DNA from: an uncultured Bacteroidales bacterium
GTDB lineage: Bacteria > Bacteroidota > Bacteroidia > Bacteroidales > P3
Direction: 5' to 3'
Length of the DNA: 64,000 nt
NCBI GenBank assembly: GCA_910578275.1
Contig: CAJTPR010000001.1
Location: forward strand, 186,001 to 250,000
A program made the translations under genes and the position numbers. Below the pieces are notes generated by a model. It did no database searches, was not told the origin of the DNA, and saw nothing but the letters and a program-made list of their open reading frames with translations. Below are positions 17,762-26,850 of this stretch, in pieces; positions within the stretch are counted from its first letter, which is position 1, and each line of letters starts with the position of its first letter.

Positions 17762-18670
17762 TTGCAAGACTTGAAAAGCGCCAATCACAACCTGAGGAAA
17801 ATTTGGAAACATGCCTTCACCAACGTACGGCACAAGTACCGCTTTTCGATAACCGACGAGAACTTCCATGAAAAGATCTCGTTCCGGCTTTCCAGGCTCA
17901 ACTTGTGGACCATCGTTTCCCTGTGCAGCATCGTCTTGGTGGCATTCACCGTATTCATCGTCGTTTTCACGCCCGTGCGTCGCTTCATTCCCGGCTACGT
18001 GAAAAAGGACTTGGTGGAACAAAGCATACGCGACCGCATGCGCGTGGACTCGTTGCAGATGCGCATGGAGTCGCAGACGCTCATGCTGCGCACGCTCAAC
18101 GCCGTGCTCACCGGAAACATTCCCATGGACGACAGCAAGATAATCCGCGATTCGCTTCGGGACTACAGCAACATAAGCTACCACAGGAGCATGGCCGACT
18201 CCCTGCTTCGGATCGAAATCGAAAATTCCGACAAATACACGCTCGACCCGCATTCCACCCAAATAAGCGGCAACGACCCGCAAAGCGCCAGTTTCGCGGA
18301 CAACATCCTGTTCTACAAGCCCACCGAAGGTTCCATCTACCAAAAGTTCGACCACCAGACCCGCCATTACGGCATCGACCTCGAGGTGGAACCCAACAGC
18401 GTCATAAAATCCGTGCTGGACGGCACCGTGATCCTCACCTGCTGGAGTCCCGAACGCGGGCACATCATGCTGGTGGAACATGACGGCAAGCTGATTTCCA
18501 TCTATGCGGCCGCCGCCGCGCTCTTCAAGCGCACGGGCGAATTCGTGCGGGCGGGCGAAGCCATCGGCATCGCCGGACAGTCTTCGTTGAACGGGGAAGT
18601 GGTCCACCTGCACTTCGAACTATGGTATAACGGGACACCCGTGGATCCCGAAAAACACTTGATCCTATGA
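17762..18670 (+). CDS. M23 family metallopeptidase, membrane-anchored
   Basis: A 302-residue protein with a short cytoplasmic N-terminus rich in basic residues (KIWKHAFTNVRHKYRFSI), one membrane span (about 49-68), a coiled-coil-like segment, and a C-terminal LytM/M23 domain. The zinc-site pattern is seen as HYGIDLEV and HLHFELW. It should cleave or remodel peptidoglycan, or activate an amidase, on the periplasmic side. No ATG is available upstream of the conserved N-terminus, so a TTG at 17762 or 17771 must be the start. Its stop overlaps dxr (ATGA), and the M23-dxr-rseP order is common in Bacteroidales. Confidence 0.88.
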   Translation: MQDLKSANHNLRKIWKHAFTNVRHKYRFSITDENFHEKISFRLSRLNLWTIVSLCSIVLVAFTVFIVVFTPVRRFIPGYVKKDLVEQSIRDRMRVDSLQMRMESQTLMLRTLNAVLTGNIPMDDSKIIRDSLRDYSNISYHRSMADSLLRIEIENSDKYTLDPHSTQISGNDPQSASFADNILFYKPTEGSIYQKFDHQTRHYGIDLEVEPNSVIKSVLDGTVILTCWSPERGHIMLVEHDGKLISIYAAAAALFKRTGEFVRAGEAIGIAGQSSLNGEVVHLHFELWYNGTPVDPEKHLIL

Positions 18671-19821
18671 TGCCCGAGCGCATAGCCCTGCTGGGATCCA
18701 CCGGTTCTATCGGCACACAGACCTTAGACGTGGTGCGGGCCCATCCCGACCGCTTCCGCGTGGAAGTTCTCAGTGCGAACAACCAAGCCGACCTGCTGAT
18801 AAGCCAGGCGCTGGAATTCAAGCCGAACATGGTGGTAATCGGCAACGAGACACACTACGACAAGGTGAAGGAGGCTCTCTGGCAAACCGACATCAAGGTC
18901 TTTGCCGGATTCTCATCCTTGAACGATGTAGTGCAGAGCCATACAGTGGACACGGTCGTTACCGCGCTCTTAGGTTCGGCCGGACTTAGGCCGACCCTGC
19001 GTGCCATCGAGGCCGGCAAGAAAATCGCTTTGGCAAACAAGGAGACGCTGGTGGCCGGCGGCGAACTGGTGTGCCGCAAGGCGGCGGAGAACAAGGTTAC
19101 GATTACGCCCATCGACTCCGAACATTCGGCCATTTTTCAATGTCTGGCCGGTGAATACGGAAAAGGCATTGAAAAAATACTGCTTACCGGTTCCGGTGGC
19201 CCTTTCCGAGGCAAGAAAGCCGCGGAACTTCAAGATGTGAAGCCGGAGCAGGCACTGAAACATCCCACCTGGCAGATGGGAAAGAAAATCTCCATCGATT
19301 CGGCCACGCTCATGAACAAGGGCCTGGAGATGATCGAGGCCCGCTGGCTCTTTGGCGTAAAGCCTTCCGATATTGAGATTGTAATCCATCCCGAAAGCAT
19401 CGTCCATTCGCTGGTAGCGTTCAAAGACGGCTCGGTAAAGGCGCAATTGGGCATGCCCGATATGAAACTGCCCATACAGTATGCCCTTTCCTGGCCGGAA
19501 CGCCTGGATTTAGACACGCCCCGGTTGAGTCTGGCTCAAATCGGCACGCTCCATTTTGAAAAACCTGATACAGACACTTTCCGTTGCCCCTCCTTGGCCT
19601 ACCGCGCCATTGAACAGGGCGGCAACATGCCCTGCATCATGAACGCGGCCAACGAGGTTGCGGTGCAGGCTTTCCTAAGCAAGCGCGTATCGTTCCTTTC
19701 GATTGCCGACCTTGTCGAGAAAACCATGGACAACGTGCCTTTCTCCAAGAATACGGATTTGGAAACATTGGAGGAAAGCGACCGCGAAAGCCGCCGTTTT
19801 GCTTCCCGCCACATGATGTAA
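18667..19821 (+). CDS. dxr: 1-deoxy-D-xylulose 5-phosphate reductoisomerase
   Basis: Second step of the MEP isoprenoid pathway (DXP to MEP, NADPH). The 384-residue product has the NADPH-binding LLGSTGSIGTQTLDV, ALANKETLVAGGE, the metal-binding PIDSEHSAIFQCL, and the MNKGLEMIEARWLF and HPESIVHSLVAF motifs. It starts at tandem ATGs that overlap the M23 stop. It uses leucine TTA codons several times (for example near 18724, 18970 and 19509), which most neighbours avoid. The usual downstream partner rseP is separated from it here by an inverted T9SS gene. Confidence 0.97.
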   Translation: MMPERIALLGSTGSIGTQTLDVVRAHPDRFRVEVLSANNQADLLISQALEFKPNMVVIGNETHYDKVKEALWQTDIKVFAGFSSLNDVVQSHTVDTVVTALLGSAGLRPTLRAIEAGKKIALANKETLVAGGELVCRKAAENKVTITPIDSEHSAIFQCLAGEYGKGIEKILLTGSGGPFRGKKAAELQDVKPEQALKHPTWQMGKKISIDSATLMNKGLEMIEARWLFGVKPSDIEIVIHPESIVHSLVAFKDGSVKAQLGMPDMKLPIQYALSWPERLDLDTPRLSLAQIGTLHFEKPDTDTFRCPSLAYRAIEQGGNMPCIMNAANEVAVQAFLSKRVSFLSIADLVEKTMDNVPFSKNTDLETLEESDRESRRFASRHMM

Positions 19822-19847
19822 GCACGTATCACCCGCCTTGCCTTATC

Positions 19848-22351
19848 TTATCTTCCCGTTCCCAAAATGGTAACGCTTCCGCTCTGCTCCTTGCACTTGC
19901 CGTATAAATCCTTGTACGATACCATATAGAAATACGGCCCATCCGGCAATGGCGTCGAGCCGTTATGCAGGCAACCGTTCCAGCTGAAGTCCTGTACGTC
20001 CTTGACATTCTCCTTGAGCACCCGTGTTCCCCGTCTGTTCACCACCAATATCTGCACATCCCTGCATTTCTCCAAGGCTTTAAACCGCCATACATCATTG
20101 ACGCCATCGCCATTGGGCGTAAATACATTGGGAATTTCCACGGCCGGAGCGCAATCCAGTTCAACAATGCTCACCTCCGCCACATGGCGGCAATCCATGC
20201 TGTCTATCAGAGAAACATTAAAAATCCCCTCTTCCTTGAAAGTAAGTCTCGGTTCAACAGAAATAACGGAATCCGGATCCATGTAACTGTCCGGATCGTC
20301 CACCGCGCCGCTCCTCCACTCGTAACGTGTGGCCTCAAAAGGATTCCGCACATCCAAGGTTACAGAAAGTTCAGGACAGAATCCCGTGTCGCCGGGCAAC
20401 AAGAAACCGGTCAGGACCGGATCCACCCAAAGGACATTCATCGTGTCGGAAGCCGTGTCATAGCCGCAGATATTGTAAGGTTCTTTCATATAGAAGCGAA
20501 TCGTATAGAGACCGCCATCAGCTATCGTGCAGGCCGACGTATCGCCACATCCGGATTCGCCCGTCCCCGTCGAATTCGGCTTTCCCACCCATGAGAACCC
20601 ATAGGCGGGAGAATATACCCGATTATGCCAAGCCTCGATATCGACAGGTTCGTTCCGGCATATCAACGTATCATGTACCGCAAATTCCACCTTCGGTTTC
20701 ACTAAATCAACAATATCTATCGTATCATATCCTGTCCAAGACGGACAATGCGGATGTATGTATGCAAGATAATAACGAACCGGTTCCCGCGTATCGGCTC
20801 CAAGACCCAAAGAGTCTCCGTGAAAGACGTATACCGAAGTGTCGCTCCCGTATGGCAACACCACGCCGTCGGCATCCAACCACCAGCCCCGGTATTGGCT
20901 GTCGGGAATTTGCAACTTCAAGTCCATATGGGCACACAACAGGGTATCGTAGGGAAGAAACAGGTTACGTTCCCCATTGTCATAAGGGTTCAACCGTAAC
21001 GTAATCCGCACCGTATCGTAACTGTAGCAATTTTCACAAGCCACATGGCATTGACAGGTGTCCTGCCATAGCGAATCTGCCGTAACCCGGGTCATGAGGC
21101 AACCCGTATAAAGCCAAGGACTCACACTGTCCATCATGCCGAAAGTATAGTAAAAAACGGAGTCCGTACCCACTATCGAATCTTTTCCGGAGGCATCCTT
21201 GAGGCCGTTGAACCAAGCATAAACCACATACGCCAATTCCCGGTTGCCAGGCGCGAGGTTAAACACCTGCAGCGTGTCTTGCAGGGCAGGCAACGAATCG
21301 CCGTAGTCCAAACATATATCCACCGTTCCGCCCAGGTTGGCATAAGGGTACTGCGGAAAGAAAATCCACACGCTGTCGGTTTCCATATCGGCATCGGGAT
21401 CAATATCCCAATAAATATACAAGTCTTTACTTTGCCGTAAAGGTTCAGGCTGCGTATGGCAAGAAACCTCTCTTTGCGCGCCGATGTGTTCCCTATGTCG
21501 TGTGCCCCGGAAAAAGACAAGCTGCGACAAAGAGTCCCTATCCAATTCCCCGACATCGCAGGTAACGGAAAACCATGAATATTTGTCGATACGGTATCCG
21601 GAATCCTCGGGATATATCAAAGGATCCAAGGCGGCATCAAGAAAGACGGTATCATCGCCGTGTGCATAAATGCGGTCGATTCCCGAATGAAACATATTCA
21701 TCCTATAGGAATGGCCGCCGTCTCCGTCGATAATACGCATCGCCATACCGGTTTCTCCTTGAAAACGCACATTTATGGAACTGTTTCCGCTTTCGCCATT
21801 CCCCTGCCGGAATAAACAAAATACCCTGATGGCTGTTCCTAACCATTCGTTCCTGGCTGTCAACTTGATTCGCGCTCCGGATTCGGCAAGGGTATCTCCC
21901 TCCACCACCCAAAGCCAAACGGCAGCGCTGTCGGATTCATATTCAGGGAAATATTCCAGATAAACGGTATCTATCGCATCACTAAACAAAGTGGATCCGC
22001 GTAGTTGCTCCATCTCGTAATAGTGCGTTCCCGGCCATGAAAGAGCCGTGGAAAAGCGTTGTCCTGTTGCCCTGGTTTTACGCCGCCCTGTAAAAAATAT
22101 ATTGAAATCTCTTTCCTCGCCCGTTTTTTTCCATCTACCTCCCAACGATAAAGGTAATGGAAACCACCCTCCGCCGAAACATGCAAAGTATCCTCGAAAC
22201 GCAAAAAAACACTGTCTCTTCGCCCTTGAAAAAGCGGATATTCATAAACCCGTTGGGCAACAGCGGAACCATCTAATATCCCAAAAGAAGATATTCCCCA
22301 TATCCAGACAAAGAGGAGGAATATCTTCTTTTTAATGGATTTTGCCAGCAT
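19848..22351 (-). CDS. T9SS type B sorting domain protein, frameshifted at an A7 run
   Basis: A large secreted protein read in two frames. The first frame (ATG 22349-22351) has a signal peptide ending SAVAQ and about 75 coding residues up to WEVDGKK. The second continues with TGEERDFNIFF and runs about 758 residues to the TAA at 19848. The switch falls at seven A residues (22124-22130); one more A, or a -1 slip on A AAA AAA, restores one reading frame of about 834 residues. The body is beta-rich with many Cys and Asp/Tyr residues and PKD-like segments. It ends in the gliding-motility (CHU_C) domain with EIPNVFTPNGDGVNDVW, the type B signal for T9SS export. Function unknown, perhaps an adhesin. 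A perfect promoter precedes it. AT-richer than dxr and rseP on either side. Confidence 0.82.
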
Positions 22352-22421
22352 GAACAAAGGGAAAGACTCAAGAAATATATTCACTTCCTCTTTTTATCAT
22401 GAAATTTTCCTACCCACATTA

Positions 22422-22453
22422 CAAAGATATGTATATTTTCACACATTTTCAAA
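22422..22453 (-). promoter_or_regulatory. Bacteroidota-type promoter for the T9SS type B gene
   Basis: On the minus strand a perfect TTTG (22450-22453), a 20-nt spacer and a perfect TATCTTTG (22422-22429). Transcription would start near 22415, about 64 nt before the ATG at 22351. Confidence 0.85.
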
Positions 22454-22511
22454 CAGTTATGAACCATACAGTCTTTATATTGTTGACGAAAATCGATGTA
22501 CGACAATTGTG

Positions 22512-22519
22512 TATTTTTG
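22512..22519 (+). promoter_or_regulatory. Possible -7 box for rseP
   Basis: TATTTTTG fits TAnnTTTG and lies 20 nt before the rseP ATG. No TTTG at the right distance upstream. A separate promoter is expected because the T9SS gene cuts rseP off from dxr. Confidence 0.45.
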
Positions 22520-22539
22520 TCCGGTTAAAAACATAAGGG

Positions 22540-23856
22540 ATGAACGCGCTAATCATGGCCGGACAATTGCTCCTGGGCCTCTCTATATTGGTTTTCGTAC
22601 ACGAACTGGGGCACTTCGTGGCCGCCCGCATGTTCGGCATACGTGTGGACAAGTTCTACCTGTTTTTCGATGCCGGCGGATTCCGGCTGTTCCATTTCAA
22701 AATCGGAGAGACCGAATACGGCATCGGCTGGCTTCCCTTGGGCGGCTACTGCAAGATCGCGGGCATGGTGGACGAATCGATGGACAAGGAAAACCTCAAA
22801 AAGGCCCCGCAACCTTGGGAATATCGCAGCAAGCCCGCATGGCAACGGCTCATCGTCGTTTCCGCCGGCGTCATCATGAACCTGCTCACGGGCATCTTCA
22901 TCTTTACCGGCATCCTGCTCCACGACGCCAAGGGCTTCATCCCTACGGAAGAGGTCAACAAGAACGGCATCTACGCCTATGCACCCGCCCGCCAAATCGG
23001 ATTCCGTACCGGCGACAAGATACTGGGAACCAAGAAGAAAGTTCCCGAACGCTTTTACGACGCCTTTCCGAACAGCATTCTCCTGGGTGGAAAAATCAAG
23101 GTGCTCCGCGACGGCAAGACGCTGGAAATCGAGATTCCGTCGAATACCTACAAGCAACTGGCCGCCGACTCGACGAGGCTTCCGTTCCTGGATTTTTCCA
23201 ATCATCCCTTGATCGTCGACACGGCCGTTCCCGGCTATCCGGCGCATGAAGCCGGAATCCGGAGCGGAGACCGCATCATCCGTGTCAACGACCTTCCCGT
23301 ACCGACATTCGGCGCATTCAAGGAAACCGTGGCCGCATGCAAGAATCTTACCGTACCCGTGCTGGCCGTCCGTCAAGGCGACACGCTCGGCTTCGAGGTG
23401 ACCGTAAACGGAAACGGCATGGTCGGCATACTGGCGCGCACCTCCATCCCGTCCAGGTCCTATACGGTCTCAAACGCCTTGAAATACGGTACGCTCGACG
23501 CCTTCGACCTGCTCCGGACCAACATACGGGGGCTTGGAAAAATCTTCAACGGAGAAGAAAAGGCGAGCGAAAGCGTCTCGGGACCCATCGGCATCGCCAC
23601 CATCTACGGGGCGACATGGAACTGGCCCCGGTTCTGGTACATCACCGGCATGCTCTCGCTGGTGCTGGCATTCATGAACATCCTTCCCGTTCCCGGATTG
23701 GACGGCGGACATTTTCTCTTTACGCTTTACGAGTTGACAACGAGGCGCAAAGTAAGCGACAAAGTATTGGAGACGGCGCAGATGATAGGCATGGGCATCC
23801 TTTTCGCCCTCATCATCTGGGTGTTCGCCAACGACATATTCAAACTTTTCAGATAA
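22540..23856 (+). CDS. rseP: RIP (site-2) metalloprotease
   Basis: Intramembrane zinc protease that cleaves membrane-bound anti-sigma factors or leftover signal peptides. The 438-residue product has the zinc motif HELGH in the first membrane span (about residue 21-25), PLGGYCKIAGM, a PDZ region (AHEAGIRSGDRIIRVND) and the C-terminal zinc-site motif NILPVPGLDGGH. Four membrane spans are visible. The stop is only 2 nt from the stop of the convergent antiporter gene. Confidence 0.95.
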   Translation: MNALIMAGQLLLGLSILVFVHELGHFVAARMFGIRVDKFYLFFDAGGFRLFHFKIGETEYGIGWLPLGGYCKIAGMVDESMDKENLKKAPQPWEYRSKPAWQRLIVVSAGVIMNLLTGIFIFTGILLHDAKGFIPTEEVNKNGIYAYAPARQIGFRTGDKILGTKKKVPERFYDAFPNSILLGGKIKVLRDGKTLEIEIPSNTYKQLAADSTRLPFLDFSNHPLIVDTAVPGYPAHEAGIRSGDRIIRVNDLPVPTFGAFKETVAACKNLTVPVLAVRQGDTLGFEVTVNGNGMVGILARTSIPSRSYTVSNALKYGTLDAFDLLRTNIRGLGKIFNGEEKASESVSGPIGIATIYGATWNWPRFWYITGMLSLVLAFMNILPVPGLDGGHFLFTLYELTTRRKVSDKVLETAQMIGMGILFALIIWVFANDIFKLFR

Positions 23857-23858
23857 GG

Positions 23859-25238
23859 CTATTTCCCGGAAGCGTCCTCCTCTTCACGGGCGGCTCCTTC
23901 CCGCTCCCCTCGTTTCTTCAAATAGGCGTAGGGGGTCCTGTCGAATACGTCCTCGTCGTCGGTCTTGTCGCCGTTGCGCGCCATGTCGTGCATGTATATG
24001 CTGCCGTCCCTTTTCCTGCCGCCAAGGATCAGTTCGAAGAAACGTCGCACGACGGCTGATTTCTCGGCCAAGAGGATCATGACCGAAACCAGCAAGATGG
24101 AGAAGAATATCACCGTATAGGTGACGTTCTGGATGAACTCGCCGAAAGGCAGACCCGCGGCCAAGGGCAAACCCGCCAGTACTGCGGCGGCAAGTCCCTT
24201 GGGTATCATCATCGAGATGACGGTCTTGTCGAAGATGCCGGCTTTCTTGGGAGAGCAGAAACGTGCCACGACCAACCGTCCGGCAAACAGGGACAAGGTG
24301 ATGATCAAACCGGCAAAAATCGACTGCCAATCGCTGAAACGGATGGAAATGCCGATATACACGAAGAAAAACGTCTTCAACAAGAATACGATTTCCCCGA
24401 AGAAAATCATTTCGGTCTTGTTGAGCTGATGTCCCGGCCCTCCCATGACCTTAAGCAGTATCCTGTTCTTGATCGTGTCGATGTTGGCCATCGTGATGCC
24501 GAACACCAAAGAAGCAATGGCACCGCTGTAACCCAACATGTTGGCCACCCCGTAGATGACAAAGACGAATGCCGGCGTGGTGAAAATGGAGTTTTGCAGC
24601 TTGCGTATCTGCGTGATGATGCGCGACCATACCAACGCACCGGCGAAGCCCAGCAAGCCGGCCAGGACGAAGGAGGAGAGGATATTCCCTATGACGCTGC
24701 CTACCTGCAGGCTGCCCATCGTCTCGGCATGGACGAAAGCCAACGTGAACACGATACAAAGCACGTCGGTGGCCGCCGATTCCAGTACCAGCACCGTGCG
24801 CGCCTCTTCTCCCATGTCCAATATGCGCACCAAGGGAATCACCACCGCCGACGAGGTACCGCCCAGAATCGCGCCCAGCAACATCGCATCCAGCCATCCC
24901 ATGCCGAAACATAGCCCGACGACGGAAACGATGATCAGCGACAGGAAAAAGCAACAGAGCGTCAACGTCATCGTGCTTTTCCATGAAGAACGCATCACTT
25001 TGATCGAAAGCGAGGTTCCGCCCTCGAACAGAATGACCACCAGCGTGACGGCCACGAAGACCGGCCCTCCCATGCCGAGGCTGTCCACGTTTATCAGGTT
25101 GAAGACCGGTCCCAGCAAAAGCCCGATGACGATAAGCAGCAACACGTCCGGAATCTTCTTCCGATTGTAGATGGAGGCGAACAAGTGCGCCGAAAACACC
25201 AAAAGCCCCAAGAAAACCAATGTCAAGTCAACATTCAT
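23859..25238 (-). CDS. Monovalent cation/proton antiporter (CPA type)
   Basis: A 459-residue membrane protein with about 12 spans and the pattern of Na+(K+)/H+ antiporters: VILFEGGTSL in span 3, LGGTSSAVVIPLV, and the acidic pair region LESAATDVLCI. A hydrophilic C-terminal tail (about 410-459) rich in Asp, Glu and Arg may be regulatory. Ion preference cannot be read from the sequence. It starts 21 nt after manA and is probably the last gene of the PNGase-folA-manA unit. Confidence 0.85.
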   Translation of the reverse strand: MNVDLTLVFLGLLVFSAHLFASIYNRKKIPDVLLLIVIGLLLGPVFNLINVDSLGMGGPVFVAVTLVVILFEGGTSLSIKVMRSSWKSTMTLTLCCFFLSLIIVSVVGLCFGMGWLDAMLLGAILGGTSSAVVIPLVRILDMGEEARTVLVLESAATDVLCIVFTLAFVHAETMGSLQVGSVIGNILSSFVLAGLLGFAGALVWSRIITQIRKLQNSIFTTPAFVFVIYGVANMLGYSGAIASLVFGITMANIDTIKNRILLKVMGGPGHQLNKTEMIFFGEIVFLLKTFFFVYIGISIRFSDWQSIFAGLIITLSLFAGRLVVARFCSPKKAGIFDKTVISMMIPKGLAAAVLAGLPLAAGLPFGEFIQNVTYTVIFFSILLVSVMILLAEKSAVVRRFFELILGGRKRDGSIYMHDMARNGDKTDDEDVFDRTPYAYLKKRGEREGAAREEEDASGK

Positions 25239-25259
25239 GATCCTTATGTTTTTCGCCTG

Positions 25260-26318
25260 TTATCCGGCAATGTACGTTTCCAACAATTCCATGCCGCAAG
25301 TGTCGGGAAAGAGGTCGACGATGTCGCAGCAGGCTGGCACCAGCACCAGTTCGCCCTGCCTTATCTCCACCGCCTTCCCGTCGGCCTTGAGTACGCCGCC
25401 GCCCGCGCTGCAAAGATAAACCACAAACGAGTCCATGCCCGTAAAGTCTTTTTCCACGCCTTGGTTCAAGGGCAGGTAGTTCACTTGGAAATGCGGCGTG
25501 TCGAGCATGGGATTGGTCGTGTTCAGGACACGTCCGTAACGCGTCTTTCCCGCTTCCCCGCCGTTCTTCCTGCCCTGCGGCCCGTCGCCGAAATCCAAGG
25601 CCTTCAAGGCTTGTTCCACGTGCAGCTGCCGCGGCTTGCCGTCCAAGCCCGTACGGTTCCAGTCGTAGATACGATACGTGATGTCGCTGCTTTGCTGTAT
25701 CTCGGCCAACAGGATTCCGGCACGGAGCGCATGCACCGTACCGGCGGGAACATGGAAAACGTCGCCCTCAAAGGCTTCTTCCTGACGAAGCACGTCTCCT
25801 ATCCTATCCTCCTTGAGCGCCTTGAGGTATCTCATCTGGTTCACGCCCGGCTTGAAGCCGCACACGACGCACGATCCCGCCTCGGCCTGGCGGACAAACC
25901 ACATTTCATCCTTGCCCAGGCAGCCTTCCCGCTCCATGGCCAGTTCATCGTCGGGATGAACCTGCACCGACAAATCCGCCGTGGCGTCTATCCATTTGAA
26001 AAGCAAGGGAAACTGCAAGCCGAAACGACGATAGACGTCTTCCCCCACCAAATCGCCCATATATACTTCCACCAAGTCTACCAAGGTGTTGCCTTCCAGA
26101 AAGCCGTTCGCCACCACCGATTCCTCGCCTTCCAAACCCGAAAGCATCCACGCCTCGCCGCATTTTTCCATCTTTCCGTAATCCAGTCCCAACACTTCCT
26201 TGATAGCCGTCCCGCCCCATACTTTCTGCTTGAAGATCGGAATGAACTTCAACGGATACAAGGTCCTTTCCCGGACCTCGCCTTCCCTACGGAAATCGTT
26301 TTCCTCGATCGCGTTCAT
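25260..26318 (-). CDS. manA: Mannose-6-phosphate isomerase, class I
   Basis: Interconverts mannose 6-phosphate and fructose 6-phosphate. The 352-residue cupin protein has KQKVWGGTAIKEVLG, the zinc-site QVHPDDELA, GDVFHVPAGTVHAL and the Q-Q-S-S-D-I-T-Y-R-I-Y-D-W run typical of type I enzymes of Firmicutes/Bacteroidota. The ATG at 26316-26318 overlaps the folA stop by 4 nt; the frame is open further up, but only as shadow of folA. Confidence 0.94.
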   Translation of the reverse strand: MNAIEENDFRREGEVRERTLYPLKFIPIFKQKVWGGTAIKEVLGLDYGKMEKCGEAWMLSGLEGEESVVANGFLEGNTLVDLVEVYMGDLVGEDVYRRFGLQFPLLFKWIDATADLSVQVHPDDELAMEREGCLGKDEMWFVRQAEAGSCVVCGFKPGVNQMRYLKALKEDRIGDVLRQEEAFEGDVFHVPAGTVHALRAGILLAEIQQSSDITYRIYDWNRTGLDGKPRQLHVEQALKALDFGDGPQGRKNGGEAGKTRYGRVLNTTNPMLDTPHFQVNYLPLNQGVEKDFTGMDSFVVYLCSAGGGVLKADGKAVEIRQGELVLVPACCDIVDLFPDTCGMELLETYIAG

Positions 26319-26845
26319 ACTCGCTCCGTCGTCTTTTCTTGTTTTCTCACATATGTCACATAGCGGTAGTCGAGCCCCGTGGCGGAATCCCGCCGCCAAT
26401 CGCCAGCCTCCCCGACCATCCATTCTTCCGGAGAAAGTTCCGGGAAAAAAGTGTCGGCCTCGAAATCGGCACGGATCTCGGTCACATACGCCTTCTGGCA
26501 ATACGGCAGGAACATACGGTAAATCTGTCCGCCGCCGATGACGAAAGCCTCTTCGTTTCCGGGCAATGCCGCCAATGCCTCCTGCAAGGAAGCCACCGGA
26601 CGCACGTTTTCTTCCTCCTTGCGCACGGAAGTAGTCAATACGATATGATAACGGTCAGGAAGCGGTCGTTTGGGAAGCGACTCGTAGGTCTTCCGACCCA
26701 TCACGATGGTATGGCCGGAAGTAAGGGCCTTGAATCGTTTGAGGTCGTCCGACAAATGCCACAACAACTTGTTTTCCTTTCCGATGGCACGATTCCGCGC
26801 GATCGCCACCACGATGCTCAACCGTGGAGCCTTTTCTTGTTGCAT
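26315..26845 (-). CDS. folA: Dihydrofolate reductase
   Basis: Reduces dihydrofolate to tetrahydrofolate with NADPH. The 176-residue product has SIVVAIARNRAIGKENKLLWHLSDDLKRF in three recognisable parts (substrate loop with W and D), TIVMGRKTYESL for NADPH binding, VIGGGQIY and the D-T-F-F-P end region. The ATG at 26843-26845 gives the family N-terminus. It lies 5 nt after the PNGase F-like gene and overlaps manA by 4 nt, so all three are probably co-transcribed. Confidence 0.96.
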   Translation of the reverse strand: MQQEKAPRLSIVVAIARNRAIGKENKLLWHLSDDLKRFKALTSGHTIVMGRKTYESLPKRPLPDRYHIVLTTSVRKEEENVRPVASLQEALAALPGNEEAFVIGGGQIYRMFLPYCQKAYVTEIRADFEADTFFPELSPEEWMVGEAGDWRRDSATGLDYRYVTYVRKQEKTTERV

Positions 26846-26850
26846 GATAA

